Shown here: piece after piece, positions 56,701 through 64,000 of the stretch
Numbering within the stretch: the first letter of the stretch is position 1
Layout: every line of letters starts with the position of its first letter
NCBI GenBank assembly: GCA_014281115.1
Contig: JACONQ010000010.1
Coordinates: forward strand, 2,728,001 to 2,792,000
Reading direction: 5' to 3'
DNA length: 64,000 bases
Origin: Laburnicola sp. R22_1
Lineage: Eukaryota; Ascomycota; Dothideomycetes; Pleosporales; Didymosphaeriaceae
The notes under the pieces: model-generated
What the model saw: only the letters and a program-made list of their open reading frames with translations
Databases searched by the model: none
Told to the model about the DNA's origin: nothing
Translations under genes and position numbers: made by a program

Positions 56701-58517
56701 TAATGGCGAGCCTTAAACACAATTAATATAAACAATTTCCCTTTGGATCACCACAGCCAAATCAACGCGCTGTGCTATGGGCAGCCGCTTTCCTAGCTAG
56801 AACACAGGCAGGTAGTAGAGGCAAATATAAGGGGAAGCCGCTTAATAAAGCGCAATTTAATTGCATGCTTGTAGTAGGAAAGAAACCCTACTAAAGTAAA
56901 TTACCAGAGCTTTTATCTTGCGGAACACAGTTAGAAGACCACCTGCTATTTAATATGTGAAAGGATGCTAAGCGAGTATACCTACAAAGCCACAAGGAGA
57001 TAAGGTCTTAGAGTAAGGTGCCTGTTTCCCCAGTGCGATTACGCGGCCACTAAATCCTTAATTGCATGTGGGTGTATACATACAAACTCGACAAACATTA
57101 TTAATTTCAGAAGTGCAAGGCTAGGTTGGTAGTACGTGGAGATTAATAACGCCACCTTACTACTTAAGACACCTACGCCGCAACCCTCGCAGGACGATTA
57201 TTTCGCCTACTCATGGCTATGGCAGCTTGGTATGACCTAGAGCTCAGCTAGTACGATGTTACTAACGCTTTCGTCCATGCGAAACTGGACAGAGAACTCT
57301 ATATGAGAATGCCCCAAGGTTATACCCAACCCAGCACTATCCTACAGTTGTATAAGGCACTATATGGTCTTTAAATCTCACTACTGCTGTGGCAGAGAGA
57401 ATTTACCAGTGCTCTTAAGGATCTTAGTTTTGCTATAGTCCCTTATAAGCCTTGCTATATAATTAAAGACGGCATTATTATATTCTTCTATGTAGACGAC
57501 CTTATTGTCGCCTACTTAAGGGATTAGAAACACGCTGCTAACACAGTAATAAAAAAGATAAGTATAAAGTTCACCCTTACTAGAGGTAACAATCTTTAGT
57601 GGTTTCTAGGGATTAAAATCGTTAGAGACCGTGCAAGTAGGCAACTCTGGCTATCACAGGCGTCCTATATGGACAAGATTAGTTGCCTTATCAACTGACG
57701 CGACCTTAAACACGAAACCCTAATGTTAGCAGTTAAACTGCTACCTTAAGAAGGACTCGCCACAAAGGCAGAAATCAACTAATACTAGCAAAAGATAGGA
57801 TCAATCCTGTAAGCTGCAGTAACCACGCGCCCTGATATCGCTTTCGCAAGCTCCCGATTATCGCGCTTCCTATTAAATCCTAGCGACAACCATCACAAAG
57901 CCGCCAACCGTGTACTACTATACTTATCCTCCACCCAATCACTAGGGCTACGCTTTAGAGATGCAGACACCTACGAGGTTGCTAGCAACGCGTTGTTTGC
58001 AGACAATACCCTTAACAGAAAGAGCTTGTAAGGATACATTATTAAGCTGTTTAGTGGACTTGTCGCCTGAAAGGTAAACAAACAAGACACTATCACCACT
58101 TTGACAACTAAAGCTAAGTTGCTGGCACTCTTATAGGTTGCAAAGGAGGCACTCTTTACAGCTTAGTTAATCGCTAAACTTAAAATTAAACTCTTATCCT
58201 TAACAATCACTATTAATTGCGATAATTAACAAACTATCTAACTTGTTACTAAAGAAATTGCCAAGTTACAAACAAAGCTTAGGCACGTTAACATACACAA
58301 TTATTGGCTTCGACAAGAAGTAGTACGTGGAGCTATCAAAATCCAGTACTAACAATTAGAAGAAATAGCAGTAGATGGCCTTACAAAGGCTCTACCAGCT
58401 GGCAAATGGACTAAGTTCGTAAATCAACTCGGACTTGAAGACGTCAGGGGTAGGATCACCGACCAAGAGGTCGACCTTAACGAATTGGAAGACAGGATGG
58501 AAGCTTTTGGACTATGA
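53727..58517 (+). pseudogene. Copia gag-pol polyprotein (1597 codons), heavily stopped
   Basis: In one frame from ATG at 53727 to TGA at 58515, one codon shorter than copy 1, with no net frameshift. The first 62 codons (ILTNYSNYTLWLRQIKAQAQ) are open; after that TAA and TAG codons are frequent. Integrase (NGGAERLGG region), reverse transcriptase (FFYVDDLIVAY around 57490) and RNase H can all be aligned with copy 1. Non-functional. Confidence 0.88.
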
Positions 58518-58577
58518 GTTATAGTACGGCTGCGAAGAATTGGGTCCAGCTTGAGATAGTTCCAAGCTAAGGGGGTG

Positions 58578-58869
58578 TGTCAGATAGACAGTCACTGTGA
58601 AATCCAGTGGGTAGGTGTGTACGATCATATGGCCCCTTACAGTAGTAATCAGTGTAAATCACAGTGATTTCACTATGAAATACACTAAGGAGGCTGGCGC
58701 ACTACTATTTTACACTGCCCCTATACTAGTCTAAATAGTACTAGTGCGGCTTAGTACTAGATAGTTACTTCTCGCGGTAGCCGAGCTTCTCCGACAGAAC
58801 ACACACAATCAATCAATCAACCCACCACTTTTCCATCTTAACTCATCAAGAATACCCGTATATCTGACA
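58578..58869 (+). repeat. 3' LTR of Copia copy 2
   Basis: 292 bp; preceded by AAGCTAAGGGGGTG, the probable polypurine tract; keeps the canonical TG...CA ends. Confidence 0.93.
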
Positions 58870-58874
58870 GACCT

Positions 58875-60042
58875 CTATATTATAGCCCAGCTCTCCTTTA
58901 TTATTAACAGGCCCATAGGCTTCCACGAATAGGTTTAAAGCCCTTAAAGAAGTGCGTTGTTATTTATTACGCGTGAGGGGAGGCGGGAATTTAAAATAGA
59001 TCTATAGGAGTAACGCCTTCTTAGGTATCTATAAATTGCCTAGGCTATAGCTGTTAGATTTCGAACGCGAGAAGGTAGAAGATCTCTAGTCTCTCTTAGA
59101 TTAGCGGCCGCGGTTAGGAGATTTCTGTGGCGTCTAAATAGTAACTTAGCGACCTTTGCGAAGTTTGTTACGCTATCTTACTAATTTTAACACATTAAAT
59201 ATATTGTCTATAATATTAGTAGAGGTGTTAAAGTACTAAGATAGATTTTAGGGAAGTTAGGTACACTAAATATTAGGGCCTTAAAGCGCTAATTAGGCGC
59301 GAGGGTTTAGAGCTAGAATAACGGGTTGTAATTAGGATTGCGAATCGCCAGCAATTATTAGGCAAACGTCTTTGCGAAAGAGGGTGTAAAGTTCTTAAAG
59401 TCGCCCATAGTTTTGGTTTAAGGTTAAGGAGTTAGAGTATTAGAATAAAATTCTCTAGGCATAGGCGATAAAGGTGCGCGAAGTCGTTCATACTTATTAT
59501 ATTTACTACTTAGGCAAGGATAATCGAAATCTATACTATGGTAATATAGAAGGTTAGTAGTTTTAGGTAAGGTGCAATCTTACATCTTAGGCAAAGTTAT
59601 AATAAAGTTGCTAGCTAGATTTTTACAAACGTCTATTCTACTAGCTTACTTTAGATATTACTACTATTACTATAAAACACTATATACTAAGATAGTAGTA
59701 GGGAAGGCCAAGTTCTCTTTAAGTAGTATACTTACTATAGGTGTTCTATAGTGGCATACGCGTTAACCCGCGCGTCTAGCCCTACTACCTACCTACTCTT
59801 TATAGTCTTTTTTGCTAACTAAGCCTAAGAGGGAGTATGCTCTTAGTTATTAAGTTTCTACGTGTTGTTGTTGTTATTATTATTATTAGTAATCTAATCT
59901 ATACGCACACTACTGCGTTCCACTTTTGGGCCTACTACGTAATTATAGAAGATATTTATTAACGCGTAATTTTCTAATTTACTAGCACCCTAGCGGTAAG
60001 CCTATTATAGCTAAAACTCTAGAGGAAGCGATAGCAGTATAG
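58875..60042 (-). pseudogene. Gypsy 5' leader and gag N-terminal region, degraded
   Basis: The segment between the nested Copia and the 5' LTR of the minus-strand Gypsy. No clean ORF remains. By position it holds the leader, primer site and gag start; no canonical TGG primer site is visible next to the LTR (CTATACTGCTATCGC follows it). Confidence 0.45.
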
Positions 60043-60235
60043 TGTAAGGGTTTGGACTCGCGATAGTTAGGATAAAAGTAAGTTAATTCCTAGTATATAA
60101 AATACTGCTATACTAAGTAGGTAGGCAGAAGGGTAGTACCTTATAGGTGCTACCGCGCTAGTGGCCGGATTGGGCCTAGCACCGAATTAACGTTATTCCG
60201 GGTTCCGAGCCAGGTGCCGCTATGGATCCATAACA
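60043..60235 (-). repeat. 5' LTR of the minus-strand Gypsy
   Basis: 193 bp, same ends as the other LTR; the internal inverted repeat is disturbed by transitions (GGTAGTACC...GGTGCTACC). An 83-codon minus-strand open frame crossing it is not a gene. Confidence 0.93.
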
Positions 60236-60240
60236 CCTTT

Positions 60241-62978
60241 TTTCTAGCTACTAGATAGTAGTAGTACTTTATAGTTCGCGCACCTAATTTACATAATAGC
60301 GAAGTAGAATTTAGAATAGGTAAAAAGAAGGTAAATAATATTCTAGTAGAGTATACTATAATATAGAAGAAGTAAAAGTAGTAGATATAGGTTATAAACA
60401 CTAAAGTTATAATAATAGACTAAATAGGCTAGTAGAAGTTTACTAAGTAGTCAGAGTATTTTATAAATAATAATTATATATATCTTATATATATATTATA
60501 TTACTACACTATAATAAGCCAAAGCTCTAGTAAATAGTATATATAGTAAAAAAGCTAGTAGAGAGAAGTGTATAAGGGTTATTATTACTACTATATAAGA
60601 TAAGGTAATAGTTAAAAAGTGCCTAGGTAAATAAAATTAACTAGTGTTTATTTACGCAACTATAAAATCTAAAAAGCCAGACTTACTATACTAGATATAT
60701 AGTAATATTTATTTACTATTTTTATATATTCTTACTAATAAAAAGGCTAGTAGTAGTAATAAAAATAGTAAAGAGAAAAAGAGTAAGAATAGTAAGAATA
60801 GTAATAGTAGTAAGTATAGTAAAAGTAGTAATAATAGTACTACTTGTAAGCGCTAAGCATATTAAATAGCTAAAGTTAATTATATAAAAGACGCTTAGAA
60901 GCTATTTTAGTAGTAGAGTTGCTAAAAAGCACTAGCAATAGTATTCTAGCAGACTTTAAATAATAATAATAAAGATGTCTAGATTACTATATTATGTTAA
61001 ATACTAACTATATTTATCTTTAAACTATACGTTTATAGTCTATTTAAGAGTAGACTAGTATATTTTATAATTATACTTAAATATAATACTTAAATAGACT
61101 ACTTATATACTATAAAAAAACTACTCTTATATAGTTATAAGTATAGTATACTATATCTAGATTATTAGTGCTAAGTATCTACTTTTATTAATAGCGCAAA
61201 AAGAGTAGAATATAATAAAGCAAAACTACTTTCTAGAGATAAAAAATACTTTCTAGTAGATAGTTTATACAGCCTAATAAGCTAAATAATTAGTCTACTA
61301 ATATATAGTAAGCATATTAAAATAAATACTAGCAGCTTGGAAATTACATTCTAGTCTAGAAATAAAATAGTTTTTATCTCTATAAAAACCTATTATAGTC
61401 CAGTATTTTTAGTTCATAGTATAGACACTATTAACTAAGCTAAAGAATATACTATAGAATAAACTACTATAGGTTAGTAACCTAGCCTAGTAATTTAACA
61501 TCTAGCTTAATTTAATATAGAATAATATTATATATACCTAGCGAGACATATTATTTATAACGTATAATAATAATAGCCTACAAAATAGCTTATAGTATAT
61601 ACTAAAGCAAATAATATAGGGTAAGTAGAGTTAAAAGCTTTATTTAAATAACTAAACTTAAAACTTTTTACGTGTAAAAAAGTACTTATATTAAATAAAG
61701 TATTTTAAGAAGCTAGTACTTATAAACTTTTATATAGACTTAGAGCAGCCAGACTAGATTATAAAGACTTTAATTCTATAGTACTATAATAAAGCGCTAT
61801 AAAATCGTAATATCTTAGTAATAAATAGGTAAGTAATAATAGTAGTTTACTATTATAAGTTATAGTTATAGTAGAATAAGCTAAAGGTAATTTTACACTT
61901 CTTGCCAGTCTAGTTATTATAGGTAGTTATTATTTATCTAGGATATTTATAACTATTTAAGAAGTATCTTAGCGTCTAGGTACTTAGTAGTAGCTTTAGC
62001 AACTATATATAGGCTAATAAGTAGAGCCTATAAAACACTAACTATTTAATATGGGTGCTAAAGTATAAAATAGCTAAGTATCTAGGAGTGCTGCTACACA
62101 CGCTTAACTACTAATATATAGCTATAAGAATTAGGCGCGTAGTAATTAGAGAAGAATTTAGCTAGGGCTATAAGAATAAGGTAGGCAAGATTAAAAAGGT
62201 AAAAATAGATAAGAATAGAAAGAGCCTATTAGAGTTATAAAACTTATAAATAATATAAATAGGTATAGATAACTGTAGTATACTAATTAATATTATAAAG
62301 TATCTAAGTATATAGTTAATTAAAGTATTCTAGTTACTAAGCTAGTGCTAGCACTAGTTTTTAGGGGTAAATAGATATAAAGTAAGACTCTATATAGTAT
62401 TAGTAGTAGTAGGTGTAATAAAAACGCGGCTATATAAAAATAGTAATAACTATAGTAGTATTACTTTTAAGAAAGTTTAGTTATAAAAAAAGAAGGTAGT
62501 TATTATAGGCATAGAAGTTAATACTATATTTAAGATAATATAGTAGGCGCTAGGTTCGTCTAATATATTATTTAAGTTAGTAGAGTAGAAGTAGGCTATA
62601 TTTATTATAGTTAATAAATAGATACTACTAGTAGTTATACTTTTTATAAGTAAAGGTAAGAGCTTACTATTTATAGTACTAGCTTACTTAGAAGGTACTA
62701 GTGTAACCATAGTTATAGTGCTATTCTAGGCGTTAATTAAGAATTTAGTAGCTAGAATTAGTAGAAGTAAAATTAACTATATAGAGTAGAAGTATGGCAA
62801 AATAAGTTTAGCATTTATTATAGTTGCTAGTGCTAATATTGCTAGTAATAGGGGGTTCCTAAAGTACGCTAGCATACTAAGTAATAAGAAGTAGCTATAG
62901 AGGGTAGTTATTAATAAGTGCCATCTTATTTTTATATTAAGTAACTAGTAACTAAAGCTAGCTAAGCTATATAATCTA
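60241..62978. other. AT-rich decayed DNA
   Basis: No recognised gene. A plus-strand serine/asparagine/lysine-rich relic (KEKESKNSKNSNSSKYSKSS) lies at 60770-60850. An inverted repeat AGTCTATTTAAG / CTTAAATAGACT is present near 61036-61106. Confidence 0.45.
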
Positions 62979-63320
62979 TTTTAGGGCGGTAACTAGACTA
63001 AGGGCTAAGTCTAGTTTCGAAGTTAGTTCTCTTAGGGATAAAATATTCGCGCTAGTCTAAATTCTATACGTTTATTTTATTACGTAGGCTAAGTCTAGTA
63101 AATATTTAAGTACTAGTCTAGTTAGGTTCCTAAAGACTAATTTGCCCTATTCTAGGGCAGTAACTAGACTAAGGGCTAAGTCTAGTTTCGAAGTTAGTTT
63201 TCTTAGAGATAGAATATTTGCGCTAGCCTAAATCCTATATATTTATTATATTATATAGGCTAAGTCTAGTAAACGTTTAAGTACTAGTCTAGTTAGGTTT
63301 CTAAAGACTAATTCGCCCTA
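62979..63320 (+). repeat. 171-bp tandem duplication
   Basis: Two adjacent 171-bp units (62979-63149, 63150-63320) with the same order of landmarks: TAGGGC, AACTAGACT-AAGGGCTA-AGTCTAGTT (a 9-bp inverted repeat), TTCGAAGTTAGTT, GGCTAAGTCTAGTAAA, CTAAAGACTAATT. Differences are transitions and a few small ones. Confidence 0.88.
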
Positions 63321-63382
63321 AGTTTAGCTTAAAGATTTAGCGCGTCGAGTTATATATTCTAGTAAATTTGCAGCCCTAACTA

Positions 63383-63880
63383 TCTTTTAATATAAGATAT
63401 TAGTCTAATATCTTATAAAAAGTAGTATGTGCACTATAGTACTAGGTAGAATATTACCTAGATTTAAAAATTTTAAACTAGTAGGGGTATTATTACGCTA
63501 GGGCTATAGGGAGGATATTACACTAGCTTCTATACGCTAGGGGCGTTATCACGCTACAGCTATAGAGAGAATATTGCACTAGCTTCTACGCGCTAGAGGT
63601 AATATTAAATCTAGCTTCATAAGAGACGTAATATTATACTAGATTATAGGTAGATATATTACGTCCATACTAGTATAAGTACACTAGCACACTACTATAT
63701 ACCTATTATATAAAAGTGTAGGTAGTAGGGGAGTAAAAAGGGGGGGGGGGGGGAAAGGGGAAGAAAAAGTTTCTAGTAAACTTTCGTTATAACTCCTAAC
63801 ACAAAACATCCTAAACTTTCCTCTATACCCCTAAGATTAGAGCACTATTAATTTTAGCCCTAAATTAGAGTTAAAAGACT
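63383..63880 (+). repeat. Dispersed repeat, copy 2 (also at 33.5-34.0 kb)
   Basis: Same orientation as copy 1. It contains an AAGATATTAG/TCTAATATCTT palindrome at its start, an internal duplication of about 59 bp (ACGCTAGGGCTATAG... and ACGCTACAGCTATAG...) not seen in copy 1, a TATATAAAAGT block and a long G run. Confidence 0.65.
63740..63753 (+). repeat. 14-G homopolymer
   Basis: G14 followed by AAAGGGGAAG in a strongly AT-rich context. The paired repeat at 33.8 kb has only A residues at this place. Confidence 0.9.
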
Positions 63881-64000
63881 ATATTACGCCTATATAGATT
63901 AGACAGCTAGTCTGCTCATATTATTATAGTAATAAAGTCGTGTTACTATAAAGTGCTTAATATATGTTTAATTTTACTTTTTAAGCTAAACTATTTAATT
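63881..64000. other. AT-rich end of the window
   Basis: Nothing recognised. Confidence 0.5.

Larger units (their letters stand above)
53399..58869 (+). mobile_element. Ty1/Copia element, copy 2, nested in Gypsy, strongly RIP-mutated
   Basis: 5471 bp with 292-bp LTRs, flanked by GACCT (53394-53398, 58870-58874). The LTR is longer than that of copies 1 and 3 and contains a block absent from them (GTGGGTAGGTGTGTACGATC), so it is a related subfamily. The internal region aligns with copy 1 throughout. The primer site (ATTAAGAGTCTCAC) is the same. The 5' LTR starts TGTTAG and ends TGATA where the 3' LTR has TGTCAG and TGACA. Confidence 0.95.
41301..60235 (-). mobile_element. Ty3/Gypsy element (minus strand), 18.9 kb with two nested Copia elements
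   Basis: 193-bp LTRs at 41301 and 60043 are flanked on both sides by CCTTT (41296-41300 and 60236-60240). A polypurine tract (AGAGAGGGGGGGGTA on the minus strand, 41494-41508) next to the left LTR shows that this is the 3' end. Minus-strand pol pieces confirm the orientation: an integrase C-terminal segment near the left end, reverse transcriptase around 50.0-50.6 kb and a zinc-knuckle-like gag piece near 51.7 kb. Removing the two Copia insertions and their duplications leaves about 8.1 kb, a normal Gypsy size. The LTRs differ at about 15 of 193 positions, 14 of them transitions. Confidence 0.94.

Noticed and set aside
60150..60401. 83-codon minus-strand frame over the Gypsy 5' LTR
   Set aside because: Crosses the LTR boundary and target duplication and has no motif.
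33534..63880. The direct repeats at 33.5 and 63.4 kb as LTRs of one 30-kb element
   Set aside because: No matching target duplications or element-like content between them; simpler as two copies of one repeat family.

Overview
The window looks like part of a filamentous ascomycete (Pezizomycotina-type) chromosome, probably a repeat-rich, perhaps subtelomeric block. Three things point there: very AT/TA-rich repeat DNA in which coding relics carry stops explicable as CAA/CAG to TAA/TAG (the CpA to TpA signature of repeat-induced point mutation, RIP); fungal transposon families (Fot1/pogo, chromovirus Gypsy, Copia, Tc1/mariner, hAT, PIF/Harbinger-like); and one host gene with 50-84 nt GT-AG introns. 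I cannot name the species.

Layout. 1-22.8 kb: AT-rich repeats, with a Tc1/mariner element (3751-6983, long inverted repeats), two copies of a 340-bp element flanked by 14-15 bp target-site duplications (the second split by later insertions), a complete 7.46-kb chromovirus (8126-15581, target duplication GAGGC), a strongly decayed Fot1-like transposase (about 17.0-18.3 kb), a trinucleotide microsatellite and a complete 1.85-kb Fot1/pogo element (19244-21096). 22.8-31.6 kb: an island of ordinary base composition with a 5'-truncated RecQ-type helicase abutting the 3' end of a hAT transposase, a broken IBR/RING2 gene, a few weak short ORFs and the one clearly intact host gene, a four-exon MYND-finger protein (31223-29254, minus). 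31.6-64 kb: AT-rich again, with the start of a PIF/Harbinger-like element carrying a Myb/SANT-like gene, a Copia element (34391-39755, minus) and an 18.9-kb minus-strand Gypsy element (41301-60235, target duplication CCTTT) that contains two plus-strand Copia insertions (43460-48832, duplication TCTCT; 53399-58869, duplication GACCT), then decayed DNA with a 171-bp tandem duplication and a 14-G run.

Most transposon genes are single reading frames broken almost only by RIP-type stops. The nesting gives an order of events: the Gypsy at 41-60 kb is older than its two Copia inserts, the mariner is older than the 340-bp element inside it, and the second 340-bp copy is older than the insertion that received the chromovirus.

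The most unusual item is in the chromovirus. Between pol and the 3' LTR, on the opposite strand, is a spliced gene (14939-13935, four exons, phase-consistent introns, 275 codons) with its own TATA-like and CT-rich upstream region, a CX2CX6C cluster and a basic nuclear-localisation-like segment. I do not recognise its family.
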